DNA of 64,000 nucleotides from Acorus gramineus (lineage: Eukaryota > Streptophyta > Magnoliopsida > Acorales > Acoraceae). Below, in pieces: positions 24,097-35,638 of the stretch. The DNA lies in contig CM060851.1 in assembly GCA_030737835.1 (NCBI GenBank), positions 5,112,615-5,176,614 on the forward strand. The letters are read 5' to 3'. The notes beneath the pieces were generated by a model that saw only the letters and a list, made by a program, of their open reading frames with translations, was not told where the DNA came from and did no database searches. Within the stretch, counting starts at the first letter, position 1, and each line of letters begins with the position of its first letter. A program made the translations under genes and the position numbers.

Positions 24097-27000
24097 ATGG
24101 ATTGGGGGAACGTCTCGACGGAGGACCTGATCGACGCCCTCCGCGAGGTCGACTGGTCCTCGCCGCCCCGGCCGGTCTCCGAGTTCTTCTCGAGGTTCAC
24201 CATCCCCAGGTCCTACTCCAAGTGGAACAGCCGCTGCAAATGCAACCTCTACTAGTAAGAGATCGGAACGATCCGACGTTTCGAAACCCTAATTTTGGTG
24301 TTATTGAATCTGATCTTTATGTTTGTTTTTTTCTTGCAGTTACAGGACCAACTACTTCATCATGATAATATTCATCCTTGGTGAGCCATTCGATTAGATT
24401 TTTGCACTTGCTAGTTTGAACCTTTTTTTTTCTGGATTTGTTATTGTGATGTTGATTGCAGGGTTGGGGTTCCTTCGGAAGCCACTTGCTATCGTTGCTG
24501 CGCTTCTAACTGGCTTCAGCATCGCCTTCTTGAATGATAGGTATGATCATATAGTCTCTCTTACTATAAGGTTGTGCATGTAGGAATGCTTTTTTAAAAA
24601 AAGTTCTGAGAAGTGTAGAACTGGTACATGTGAAATTAAGACTAGCTTAACTTGTTGGTGGCTGTGTCTTGTGGCTGGCTAGTCTTTGGTGGAATCTGTT
24701 TCCTTCATTGGTTCGTACGCTCTTTTTGTTTCTACATCACAAACTAGTGCTTACCTTCATGATATGGATGTGGCAGGGTTCCATCATTGTTGATTGGGAT
24801 ATGCAGCATCTTCTAGGATCTGATTCATCATCTGAAATTCAATGTTATCGAAATTTAGATCATTAAGAGTACCACTTACTGCATTTATTGGCAGTAAAAT
24901 GATGCATGTAGCTTTATGGATGATCTTAAAAGTATAACTAAGATCACATGTTTTGTTGTTTTGATGATTCCATGTTAAATGTTCCTTGAATATAAATAAG
25001 ATAGGTCATGTTGGATGGCATAGACCTGCCAATTTACATAGCTGATCTCTAGCTTTTTAAGGAATCTGAAATGCCTGATGTTGAACTACGATGATTAGCT
25101 ACAGGAGCTCAATATTTTGAGGTTATTTCAAAATTCTGTGGAAGTGAGTAGACGCATGTGATAGAACACTAACATGGTTGCTGACATCATATGTGATCGA
25201 TGTGGGTCATGTAGTATTTGATAGTGTATTATTTTCTAATGTATATACCAGAAATTACTTGATAGTGCTTTCATCGGTCAGTAAGAAACATAGAAGTCTT
25301 AAGAAGTAAGATTTAGATCACTTTATGGGACCCTTTTAGAAAAGCAAACACTTGTTTTTTATTAACTGTTAACAACAGAAAACAGTGTGGTTGGCCTACT
25401 TTGGAAGACTCTTGACTAAGGGTATAGATCTAAATGGGCAGTTGGGAAGTCCTCAACTTGTCCGCTTTGTGACAAAGAAAATGAGATAGTTGAGCGTATC
25501 TTATGTGACTGTCCATTCTCAAAAAAATAATTTTTTTTTTTTTGGCAAAATCATGCTGCTGCTGCAAGTATTTCGGAACATGGATGAGCTCTGGGCAGCG
25601 GGTAGGGCGCTGAGAAAACAAGGTGAAAAGGGCATCCAGGCCAAGGTGATGCAACTCATCTTTCTCGTGGGATGTTGGGGCATTTGGCTCACAAGAAATG
25701 AGGTGCTCTTCAAGGGAGCCACCCTGTATTTGATAATGCTTGAGAGAAATGAGGTGGTCTTCAAGTGAGAACATGCCCGCTATGCGCGCCCAAGATGAAG
25801 GTCCAAATCCAAATCTTCCCCTCAATATCCCCGCTTTAGTAGATGTCATCGCTATGGATGAAGAAGAGCTACCAATGAGAGAAAGGAAATCATGTGGATG
25901 GAGGTGGCATAGTGGAAGCCACTGGATAAGGGTGAGGGCGAGTAACATGTTTGGACTGCCTAAGCCTCATGTGCTCATTTTTTACATGTCCACATAGTTG
26001 TCGATAACAGTTAAATTCCATCATGCAGTGCTTGCATGTATAAAATCTGAACGGCGGCTATTTTGAGTGACCTCGTCCAACAACATAGAGGTTCTTGTCG
26101 TTGTCACCAGTGAGTATCATCTTCATAAGCTGCATGTAGTGTTTGTTCTTCTCCTGTCACATTTTATAGTGATTTTTGCATTCCATTTTTTTTTTAAATG
26201 CTGATTGTTGGTATACTGATTGTTAGCTAAAAATGACACTATTTTTAGTGTCAGATCTATTATTTTTCATGTATTTAAATTAGAATGATATTCTATAGAT
26301 GATGAAGAATATATTCTTGTCACATGACACTTTTTTTTAGAGTCTTCCATGCACTGGCTTGTTGATGGCACATGATGTAGGGATTTCATGCACTGGAACT
26401 TGGAAGCCTTTTTTTTTTTACAGAGGCCATGCAGAAGTAAGGGTCATCATTTGGCAAAATCATGGTGCTGCTGCAAGTATTTTGGAAATGGATGAGCTCT
26501 GGGCAGCAGGTAGAGAACTGCAAAAACAAGGTGAAAAAGGCATCCAGGCAAAGGTGATGCAATCATCATTCCCGTGGGATGTTGGGGCATTTGGCTCACA
26601 AGAAACGAGGTGGTTTTCAAGGGAGCCACCCCGTATTTTAGAATACTTGAGAGAGTACAATTTATTTCATTAAGGACTTGTTGAAGAACTGTGTGGGGCT
26701 CATAGAGTGTATCTGATTCAGGGCAGATTGCTGACTGCTGCTTTTTGAAGGGAGCAGTCAGGGTTTTTGGGGCTCTTCCTCTGGTTTCCTTGCCTGTCTG
26801 CTGTCCCCCCCCCCCCCCCCTCCCGAACTGCTCGGCTACATACTTTTTTTCCCCATAATCTTTTTTTTTTCCGCTTCATTGACGTTCTTTCTTTTCTCTG
26901 GTACTGTATCGCATTTTCAATAATGAAATATAGTAGTATGGTCCCAATCTATTCCTTAAAAGAGAACAAAGAAAAAAAACTGTGTGATATGATCCTGTTT

Positions 27001-28181
27001 CAGAATTCTTGATCTGGTGTCCTTTATGGATTAATGGCCTCCATAAATTGCAGTATGAGATCTATCGACCCCCAATGCTATATATTTCTACTAACAAAAT
27101 ATAAGCTTGTATCATTTTATGTGTTTTATTCAATTAATTTTATATTCTCCTGATCAGTAGTATGCCAGCATATCTCATTTATCCTGATGCACTAGATTTT
27201 CAACTCAAAGTTGTTCAACGAGGATTCACCCTGTTTTGCTTTTATGATCCTGTTAACTTCAAACACTAATGGGGAATCATCAGGTAAAATTATCAGATCA
27301 TTACTGGACACAGAAAATCGGTGATTCATGGTCTCAACTTTATTGTTCTGTGACACTTTTGAGTGAAATTTCAAAGCATGAATTGTTAAGATGTTCTTTG
27401 AGCAGTAATGGGGTATGGTTACGTTGATTTTATCACAATGCTTTATGGCTTGGCTGGCCCAATGTGTGGATTATTTGCAAATTTTGTGCAAATAATGGCA
27501 TGGTCAATTGTTGATGAGGATTTGAATGACAGTTTTGCAGTTACATTCAATGAGAAAGTTACAAGAACAGTTAGACAGTTCTCCCCACATCTAGCGGCTA
27601 AGTTGAGACCACCAATAACGTAAGTGTTGTTTCGTTCATTGTTTTTCTGAGCACTCTACTTTTGGTGTGAAAAGTTTACAATTCTCTTCACCAGGCCTGT
27701 TCTTCGTGGGCGTCCATCTACGAAAAGAATGATCCATATATGTGGACGTCCTCGCTGGGTGTTTGTATTGATATTCTCAGCTGGTATCGTAATTTGCTAA
27801 ATTAGTTTTTACATGATACTTCTTAAGCCAGTGCAATCTGTTATAGCAAAACTCTGTAGTGGACATTGTCAAGATTTTGAGGTGTCTGTTTTATCTTTCT
27901 GCAGCAAGCTGTGTCTTGTGGTTTACCTCATGCAATCTTCTTACAGTTCTGTGGGCACTTGTCATTGGTCTCCTTGGTAATTATTTCGCTTGATTTTTTT
28001 TATATATATTATAATATGTTTATTAAAGCTCTTTTTAAATGTGTTCTTCACATGTTTGTTGTTTCTTCTTTTTCCAGCAACGCTTCTTCATGCTAGTTTT
28101 AGGACACCTAACCTGAAAGCGCGTCTGAACACTTTCCGTGAAGAGTTTCGTGCAGTGTGGCGTAATTACAGTGAGCTGTAG
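24097..28181 (+). CDS. PRA1A: PRA1 family protein, subgroup A, 7 exons
   Basis: Prenylated-Rab acceptor type membrane protein of the endomembrane system, linked to Rab GTPase recruitment and vesicle traffic. Exons: 24097-24254, 24340-24380, 24462-24540, 27533-27619, 27695-27783, 27905-27976, 28078-28181, totalling 630 nt (209 aa). All introns are GT-AG. The N-terminus (MDWGNVSTEDLIDALREVDW) and the C-terminus (RTPNLKARLNTFREEFRAVW, then RNYSEL) match the plant PRA1A subgroup very closely. Two hydrophobic hairpins are visible: NYFIMIIFILGLGF plus PLAIVAALLTGFSIAFL, and WVFVLIFSAASCVLWF plus LLTVLWALVIGLLATLL, giving the four membrane segments of the family. Intron 3 is enlarged to 3 kb by LINE debris, while the other introns are about 75-120 bp. 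Confidence 0.93.
25390..25770 (+). pseudogene. LINE remnant (zf-RVT region), copy A, in PRA1A intron 3
   Basis: One frame reads ...WAVGKSSTCPLCDKENEI... followed by VERILCDCPFS, the zinc-binding tail found after plant LINE reverse transcriptases (C-x2-C...C-D-C). A shifted frame then gives GCWGIWLTRNEVLFKGA, the characteristic end of that domain. Stops and frameshifts are present, so it is dead. No poly(A) tail or target duplication was identified. Confidence 0.65.
26446..26662 (+). pseudogene. LINE remnant, copy B, in PRA1A intron 3
   Basis: A partial second copy, about 900 bp downstream of copy A, running from 'ggcaaaatcatggtgctgctg' to 'gaatacttgagag' with small indels. It shares GATGAGCTCTGGGCAGC and GGGATGTTGGGGCATTTGGC with copy A. 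It lacks the upstream zinc-finger part. Either two insertions of one truncated family or a local duplication would explain it. Confidence 0.65.
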
Positions 28182-29854
28182 TGCCTTATTTTTCTTCTGC
28201 GGATGTCATGATGTGAGTATATTCAGCATATATATGTGCACTTGATCATTTGCCTATAGTTTGTTTCGGTGTTATGGAATCTTTCATTCTATTTTCATTA
28301 ATCTTCATATGTAAGTTCCCATTAAATGCTTAAATGATTGCGTGTTGCTATTATGTACATTTACAATTTTCTTTTCATTTTTTTATAATTTTTTCATACT
28401 AATACTTCATGTTATTGCCACAAAATCTATAACCGTGTGTAGTTTTATTTTGTTGCATGAATACTTTCATGCATGCTCAGATGAACCCTCCAAGATGAGT
28501 GTTAACATTTAGGAATTGGCTTGACAAGGATGCTATGTTGCTTTCTCAATTTTGGTGTTGATTCAGTTTAAATAGTTCATGCATTTTGAATTATGAGAAA
28601 AAAAAGATTTGTTAATTGAAATTGGTTCATGTTTGAGTAAAGATCTGTGGTCCACATTTTTCATTAGGTAGGGCAATGCTTCTTCGGAGTTGTGATAACA
28701 ATGTCTTCAGTGTTTTTTTTATAAATAAACCGTGGGTGATTGATTTGCATGGGCACGTGCATTGCATGTAATCACAGAGGGAAAACATAAAAAGGTTTGA
28801 AACATTAAAAAAAAAAAATTAATTTTTGTAGTAGAAACAGCACACCCTGAATTTGATTTATCCAATCCATCTTTTATTGTTCATAACCAAGGCCCTTTGT
28901 TTTACTGAGTATCATAATTCATTGTTGATTCTGGTTTGGCACCATTGTTTATTATGCCCGGATAAACAGAGGAATAGGATGCTGTTGATTTGAAATGTCT
29001 TTAGTTAATCTGTATTGCTATTCTCGTGCAGAGTCCCTGAATATTATATCCCTGAAAGCCAAAATATATATATATATATATTCAAAACGTTACTTGGGAC
29101 TACCCAAGCTGCCTCTTTTATAAGCTGACGTCCAGTCAGGTGACGGATATCTGTGGAAGGGAGGTCTGTTGCTCCTCCCTCTTCTTCCAAAAAAAAAAGA
29201 AAAAGAAAAAGAAAAAGAATAGGTTCTTATATTTATTTGTGATTGACAAATACTTATATATGATTTGTGAAGAACCACTCTTTCCCTTCATTAAAAATCT
29301 TATATCCCCCTTCCCCCATAAAATTTTTTGCACTTGCGCACATGAAAAAAAACACTAATCTAATTTTAGTTTGTAAGAAGTTTTATCAATTTTGTGTATC
29401 TATTCACGTTTGTTTAATCTAGGTTCGTGCGGATTTGAGTTTAGATAGATTTTGCGTTTAAAAAATTAAATTTTTTTAAACTTAGATTTAAACACAATTT
29501 TAATATTTAGTTTTTTAAACTATCATATGTTCTTTTTAAGAGTTGAATTTTAAGCATAAGATTTTAAAAATCTTAGCCTTTTAATCTCAGATCCAAAAAT
29601 ATGATAAATATTAATTTTATGGGAGATAAGTTTTGGGATTATTGGTAATCTCTAATACACCCATTTAAAACCTGGTCTTCTATCTATTATACTAAACTAT
29701 TGTTTTCAAGTTGGTTCATTTGTAACATTTTTATTTTTTGAATTAACCCTTAGTTATTAACTATACCTTTTAGATTTGAAAGAATTTTCTTTGGGACCAA
29801 GGTAAATAGGTGAAGGTAGTTTTTCCAGCTTGACTGTAAGGTCAGCCACGACTT
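28182..29854. other. PRA1A 3' flank, AT-rich
   Basis: 3' UTR and spacer. It has microsatellite-like sequence (TA)n near 29065 and (AAAAAG)n near 29192-29217. No gene is seen. Confidence 0.45.
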
Positions 29855-30260
29855 AGGGCTGGTAAATGAATCAAGCCGTTTGGGCTCAACTTGGTTTGAG
29901 TTCGTTTAGGCTCATTTAATTAGATAAATGAGCGAGTTTGAACAATTTTTAAAGCTTGGTTAGGCTCGGGACCTGGATTGAGCTTCATTTTGTGTTCAAA
30001 CTCGACTCATTTGTGTTATAAAAAACTTGGTTGAAGTTTGACTCAACTCTTTATAAAATCATAACATTAATACAAAATTATGTTCGTTTAAGCTCATGAA
30101 TTTGACTCATTTAGGTTAAAATTTTATTTTCAACCCTTAAAAACTCTAAAATGAAGAAGAATGCTGGGCTCGTTGAGACTCGTGAGATCAGCTCGGCTCG
30201 ACTCGTTTACAAACGAGCTAAGCTTGAACATGTTAAAGTTTAGCTCGTTTATCACCCCTA
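29855..30260. repeat. hAT-like transposon fragment
   Basis: The left end TAGGGCTGGTAAATGAATC and the complement of the right end TAGGGGTGATAAACGAGC form imperfect inverted termini of a kind common in plant hAT MITEs. The interior repeats CTCG/CTCA motifs (e.g. AGCTCGGCTCGACTCG). No matching 8-bp target duplication was found, so the boundaries are tentative. Confidence 0.45.
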
Positions 30261-30298
30261 TCCACAAAGGGTTCCTCTGATACCAAACTAACCTTTTA

Positions 30299-31094
30299 GG
30301 CTAATTTGACAAGGGATAAGGTTTTGAGGATAGATTGTCTTAATTTTAGAGGATAAAATGTTCAACAATTTTATTCATATTTACATTTGTTAAAATTGAG
30401 ATAAAAAGTGGCGATAAATGTTATTTCAGCCTTTAGGCCTAGTTTGGTAAATGGATAAGTTTTTAGGATAAGTTAGCATAATTTATGAGGATAAAAAATT
30501 CACTATTTTTATTCAGATTTGTATTTATTAATGCTTTTTATTATCTTTATTTTTTGTGTTCTTATCCTCAATCTTACATTTGGATCAAATATGGAATAAC
30601 TTCACATTTTTTTAAAAAATATCAAATATATCCTTCATATTAATTGGGGTATTAATGCTGTTTAGTAGAACACATTCTTTTATTTTTTTTGTTTTGGTGT
30701 TTTTTTTTTTTTGAAAAGTAGTCATCAATGCTATCCCAATTTATAAAATAGGGATAAAAAATTGGGACAAAGCATGTTTCACATTTTATTCGGAATAAAC
30801 TATCCCTATTTTTTATATCAAAATGTGGACAATTGTTCATACTTTATCTTTTTTTATATACTATATGGGATAACAAGTGATTTAATTCAATTTTTTCCTT
30901 ATCCCAACACTTTATCCCCATGCCAAACTAGGCCTTAGGTAATAAAATATCTATATTTTCATTTCAAAATTGGGACAACTGTCCATAATTTATCCAAATT
31001 ATTTTTTATATCAAATGGAAATAAGCTGTCCTTCCACTCACTTATCTTCATAATTATCCTTTATTCCAACACTTATCCCTTTGTCAAACCAACC
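30299..31094. mobile_element. outer MITE of a nested pair (PIF/Harbinger-like)
   Basis: The left terminus GGCTAATTTGACAAGGGATA is preceded by TTA. The complement of the right terminus reads GGTTGGTTTGACAAAGGGAT. The element is split by the inner MITE at 30436-30934. Removing that insertion joins 'cagcctttaggtaataaaatatc', which aligns with the uninterrupted paralogues at 12.4 and 12.7 kb. The original length would be about 294 bp. Confidence 0.65.
30436..30934. mobile_element. Tourist-like MITE inserted inside the outer MITE
   Basis: A 499-bp element with ends GGCCTAGTTTGGTAAATGGA and, as complement, GGCCTAGTTTGGCATGGGGA. It is flanked by direct TTA triplets (30433-30435, 30935-30937), the 3-bp duplication of PIF/Harbinger elements. 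No coding capacity. A close relative lies at 32375-32853. Confidence 0.85.
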
Positions 31095-32374
31095 ATTAAT
31101 TATTAACTATATTTGATTTTAGATTAAGGTTAAGAATGGAAAAATATTTGTATTAGTTTATATTGGGATAAGGATAAAAAAAATTCTATCTATTTATGTA
31201 TGTGTGTATATATAAATTGGATAATATCATATTTATATCCACCAAATTAAGCTTAATATTTTTAATGATTTTTTAAGATATATTAAATGAATGGTGATGA
31301 TCATATCACATCATCATATTTGTTTATTTATTATTTCTTTTTAGTAGATATAGACAGAGATAATCATGGAATATATGTGATAAATAGTTAATTTCGGGTC
31401 AAATATAAGTTTTAATGTTTGATCTCACTTTTAGCAAAAACTTATTTCACAATTATATGTATATATATATCGAAAGCCTCATTCTAACGAGATGTTGATC
31501 ACCTAAGTTAGAGTTATACTCGAGAAGATATGATTTTTTTAAGAATTTTATAAATGGTTTAATTCTTAGTTTTTTTTTTTTTTTTTTGGTATCTATACAT
31601 ACATGGGATAATATCATCCATATCCATCAAATACTAATGATTTTTTATATATATATACCCTTAATAATCACATTTTAACAAAAACTTATAATGATTTGTT
31701 ATTTTCAATAATACCATTCAAAATGGTTAAATTGTACATAAACATTCTTTGTTTTAAATTGCAAATGAGATAATTTTTGGTTAAGATATATACAAAAAAA
31801 CTCATTTTCAATTACAACATATCTTATTTATTTGTAATTTTATAATAAATTCTATAAATGATTTATTTAATCATTATTAAAATTTATATTATTACATTTA
31901 TGTATATATAATATAATATATTATATCGCACATAAATTGATTGAAAAAAATTGAAGATATTGGTTGCGTGTAGATTATTTTATTTACATGCATATCGTGC
32001 GTAAGAAAAGACTAGTTTTATTTAAGTAAAAATCAATATTTTTTTAATTAAAATTGATATATTATCTCAATTTACAATCTAAAATCATAGATTACGGTTC
32101 TTTGGACCGATTATAAGTTGACATGTGACATATTGTTTTATTATCAATAATTTCTATTGAGATATGATTCACTTTAATCTCAATCAGTATCTCTTCAATA
32201 TCATCTCAAATCGATGATATTATCTTTCCGTATATTTCAATGTTTATCACCCTCATGCAATGGTTTGTTTCCCTTAAATATCTAAAAAACTTCATATGCT
32301 ATTATTTTTTACTTGACAGCCCTTCTGCGTTTTGTGGGACTTACAGCGCCTCCTCGAGGTAAATTAATCTTTAT
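31095..32374. other. AT-rich spacer
   Basis: Very AT-rich (TATATA runs near 31455 and 31645). Repeated 'cttatttcacaattatatgt'-like sequence suggests old repeat debris. No gene is seen. Confidence 0.4.
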
Positions 32375-32853
32375 GGTCTAGTTTGATAAATGGATAAATT
32401 TTTAGAATAAATTAGTCTAATTTATAGGAATAAAAAAATCACTATTTTTAAATTTGCATATAGTAATGTTTTTTTTTTTATTCTCATTTTTTATGTTCTT
32501 ATCTTCAATCTTGTATTTGGATCATATATGATATAACTTTATTTTTTAAAAAAAGATATCAGATTTACCCTTCATATTAATGGGTCATTGTTTAGTGGAA
32601 CACATTCTTTGTCTTTTTTTTTTTTTGTTGAGAAGGGTAGTCATAAATGTTATCCCAATTTTAGAAAATTGAGATAAAAAATTAGGATAAAGTATGTTTT
32701 ACCTTTTACCAAGAACAAATTATCTCCATTTTTTATATCAGAATGTGGACAATTATCCATTTTATCCTTTTTCTTAATGCCATATGGGATAACAAGTAAT
32801 TTAATCTAATTTTTTTCTTATCCCAACCCTTTATCCCCATGCCAAACTAGGCC
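32375..32853. mobile_element. Tourist-like MITE, second copy
   Basis: Related along its length to 30436-30934. The left end is GGTCTAGTTTGATAAATGGA and the complement of the right end is GGCCTAGTTTGGCATGGGGA. The target triplets no longer match, so it is older than the nested copy. Confidence 0.7.
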
Positions 32854-33125
32854 AGACTATCTTTTGAATGTGAGAAAAAAAAAAGAGTTTTCTCTTCTCT
32901 TCTAGTTTTTATTATTATTATTATTATAAATTTTTTATCCACTTGAAATAAATTCAGTAGAATTTTATAATAACAGTTTATTACATATAAATTTTAGATA
33001 AATAATATTTAAATGGTGCCATTGGATAAACACAGGGAAAGACAACTTATAACAAAATCAGTTTCAGAAAATATAACAATCACATACAGCTCCTAAACAA
33101 AAACTACTTTGAATTTCAGAACAAC

Positions 33126-34138
33126 ATGCAGGACCGATAGTCCGGCCTATGTCCAGATGTCCTAGGCCTGATCTCCGACCACTTACCCCTCCCCGACCGT
33201 CTCCGCCTCCGCACCGTCTGCACCGCCTGGCGATCCGCTCTCCCTCCTTTCCCAGCATCCAATCACTGGCTCTTGCTCTACGCTCTCAATTCCACCACCA
33301 CCACCACCACATGCATCCTCTACAGCTCCTCCTCTCCCAAACCATGGCCCCTCAATCTCCCCGAGCTGAGCAAGGACTCCACCTGCCTCGCCCACAATCA
33401 GGACCTCCTCCTCGTGCGCCGCCAAATGCGCGTCTTCCTCCTCGACCCCTTCACGCACGCCTCCCTCCCCCTCCCCGACGACCTCAAGTGGTACACCGAA
33501 ATCCTCGCGTCCTTCACGTACTCCACGGACGTCCTCTTCTTGTTCATCCACAGCCACGTCGCGGGCCTGATACACGACCTCCTGGTCTACCGCAGCCGCC
33601 GCGGCCAAAGCGGCCAATGGCGCAATAAGCTGTGCCTCATCGAAGGCAGCGGGGTCGGTCACAGACTCACAAGTGGAACTCCGACATGGCGGTGGCGCGC
33701 GCGTTCCGCGACGACGCGGGCGCGCACTTCGTGTGTTCCGACGCCACCGGGAACGTCGTGCGGTACGATGCGGTGGACGATGGGTTCCGCGGATGGCGCG
33801 AGATCGGCGGACGATGGGTTCCGCACACGCGCGTGACTGGCTCGCGAGGTTCGGGGAGGGGGGGCTCGCGCTTCGCGTGTGCGGGGGGAGGATGGGATTG
33901 CATGGTCGTGGGGGGCCGAAGGACGTGGCGGTGCCGTTCGGACGGGTTGAAGTCAGGCCGGAGGTTTGCGTCAGATGCAGTGATGACTCGGATCTTCGGC
34001 GCGATGTGGCTGCAGTTTATGTTGAACAGCAGTTGCGGCGAAGGCGCACGCGTCCGCAGAGGGGGGATGGGTTGGCTTACTGGTTGTGGTGGTGCCACCG
34101 TATAGCAGTTGCGGTAGTAGTGCCATGTGCCTATTTTT
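33126..34138 (+). pseudogene. F-box protein (DUF295/SKIP23-like) pseudogene
   Basis: From the ATG at 33126 the frame reads MQDR-stop-SGLCP, then DVLGLISDHLPLPDRLRLRT and VCTAWRSAL, a clear F-box. In related F-box genes a tryptophan precedes SGL, so the TAG at 33138-33140 looks like a TGG-to-TAG change. The F-box frame continues open to 33836. The expected continuation (KWNSDMAVARAF...FVCSDATGNVVRYDAVDDGF) lies in another frame from about 33670, and a further shift is likely near 33830, after which similarity fades. Composition is very GC-rich, as in the CAS gene. A downstream start (33273) would lack the F-box. It might still be transcribed; a working protein is unlikely. Confidence 0.75.
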
Positions 34139-34345
34139 GATCAGGTATCTTGAATTTAGGCCAGACTATTTCTTTTGTTGGAGCATTAATGCAAATGATG
34201 TTTGGAATCTGTCCTTCAAATGTTTGTTTTATAAATCATTATTTTCTTGGTTTCTTATTTTTAATGATTGATGAATGTGTCAAAATTAATTAATTGTGAA
34301 ACAAGAAAATTATGTTTTTGAAACATCAATAGTCAAATTAACAAA

Positions 34346-34419
34346 GTCTTGGTGGTGTAGTTGGTCATCACGCTAGTCTCACACACTAGAGGCCCCCGGT
34401 TCAAACCCAGGCTCAGACT
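34346..34419 (+). pseudogene. tRNA-Val(CAC) pseudogene
   Basis: Same length and anticodon loop (CTCACAC) as the intact gene at 22043, with the anticodon stem preserved. It carries several substitutions. The acceptor strand GTCTTGG now has a T-C mismatch against CTCAGAC. The T stem becomes CCCGG/CCAGG with a C-A mismatch. The T loop is TTCAAAC and the discriminator is T. An oligo-T terminator follows (TATTTTTATTTT), so transcription is possible, but two damaged stems argue against a working tRNA. Confidence 0.7.
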
Positions 34420-35594
34420 ATTTTTATTTTTTATTTCGAGAAACTGTAGGAGATAAGCGTCATGAGGTGGGATCGGGGATTGCAGGGGCTATTCGGTTGG
34501 ATGAGTTTGCTCTTCTTGTGTCGTAATAGCAGGTGGGGGAAGAGAGTGTTTTAGTGGCGGTGGAGTGAGTAGAAACCTTGTCTACTCCACTTCAGGAACA
34601 CTAGTGGCTCTTTCCCTTCTTGTTTCTCATTTTGCTTATTTCGTTTTTTATTATTTTATGTCTCTCTCATCTTTTTCATGTTCAGACGATGTCTGATTTG
34701 AATTCATCTTGAAATTAAAATGCCCAAAGTTTGGTAAAAAAAAAATGATCAATTTAACCTTTATATTTTCATATTTTCATCTTGTGATTTTTTTAATGTA
34801 TCTTGTGAGATTTATTTTTTTAATTTAATTGTTTATTGTATATAGAAATGGAAAATGTTAGGCACAAGTTCTTTACCATTACATTTTGATGGGCTATCAA
34901 ATTTTTAATACATTCAGTTCATTTTGTAACTCATATACTGCGTTATTATAGTGCATGTGATTCTATTTTAGTGTATGGTTCGTATGGAGCAAAAAAAATT
35001 TATTTTTTCAAATGCAAAAACATGAAATTAATATATCTCAGTATATACTTTATTTTATATAACTGCATATATTTCAATAGGAGAATGCACAATTAAAAAA
35101 TAAAAAAATTAATATAGACTGCAATTAGGATTACACAAGGGGCAAGGCTAATCATTTTCCTACAAAAATAAAACTAAAATCAGCACAATAAAAATAATTA
35201 ATAATAAGTATAAATTAAATAACCAAATCTATGACTAAGTGAGGGTTCACAAATCACAAGGCCAGTCTAGTTACTGGGCTCAGAAACAGTACAGGGATCC
35301 AATCACAGAAAGCTGGGCTTTGAAGGCTAAGCCCACAACACCCAAACCCGTCAAAACCCCCCATCTCATCATCAATCATCCACCATTCGATCAATACGCC
35401 CCCCACCCCAAAAAATCAAGCACACCAATTGAACGGCCATGATCAACCCATCCCCTCCCAAACATCTCCCGAATCAAAAACCCTCGTTTTCATTCTCACA
35501 CACTAAACACACCTCCAAATTCACCCCCCCCTTCACTCCGCTTTCCCCCCAATTCAAAACCTCTCCATTAGCGATCATTTCCAAAAACCTCAAC
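34420..35594. other. CAS upstream region
   Basis: AT-rich spacer to about 35200, then a C-rich stretch (35320-35560) leading into the CAS 5' leader. A segment at 34855-35130 has repeat-like ends (AAAATGTTAGGCACAAG) resembling the family at 44872. No gene is seen. Confidence 0.45.
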
Positions 35595-35617
35595 AAACCC
35601 TAGAAATCAAAACCCTA
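35595..35617 (+). promoter_or_regulatory. two telo-box motifs in CAS 5' leader
   Basis: AAACCCTA occurs at 35595-35602 and 35610-35617, 22-37 bp upstream of the CAS ATG. Telo-box motifs of this kind are enriched near starts of plant genes expressed in dividing cells. The motif is seen directly; its role here is inferred. Confidence 0.6.
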
Positions 35618-35638
35618 GAACTCGATCTCCGGCGATCC

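Noticed and set aside
26767-27012. 81-codon frame in PRA1A intron 3 with a poly-C run
   Set aside because: Low-complexity translation in an intron, no homology-like motif.
30436-32853. 30436-30934 and 32375-32853 as the two ends of one larger element
   Set aside because: Each has its own pair of inverted ends, so they are separate copies of one MITE family.
33183-33662. 159-codon minus-strand frame at the F-box pseudogene
   Set aside because: Shadow of GC-rich F-box coding sequence; low complexity (Glu/Ala/Val-rich).
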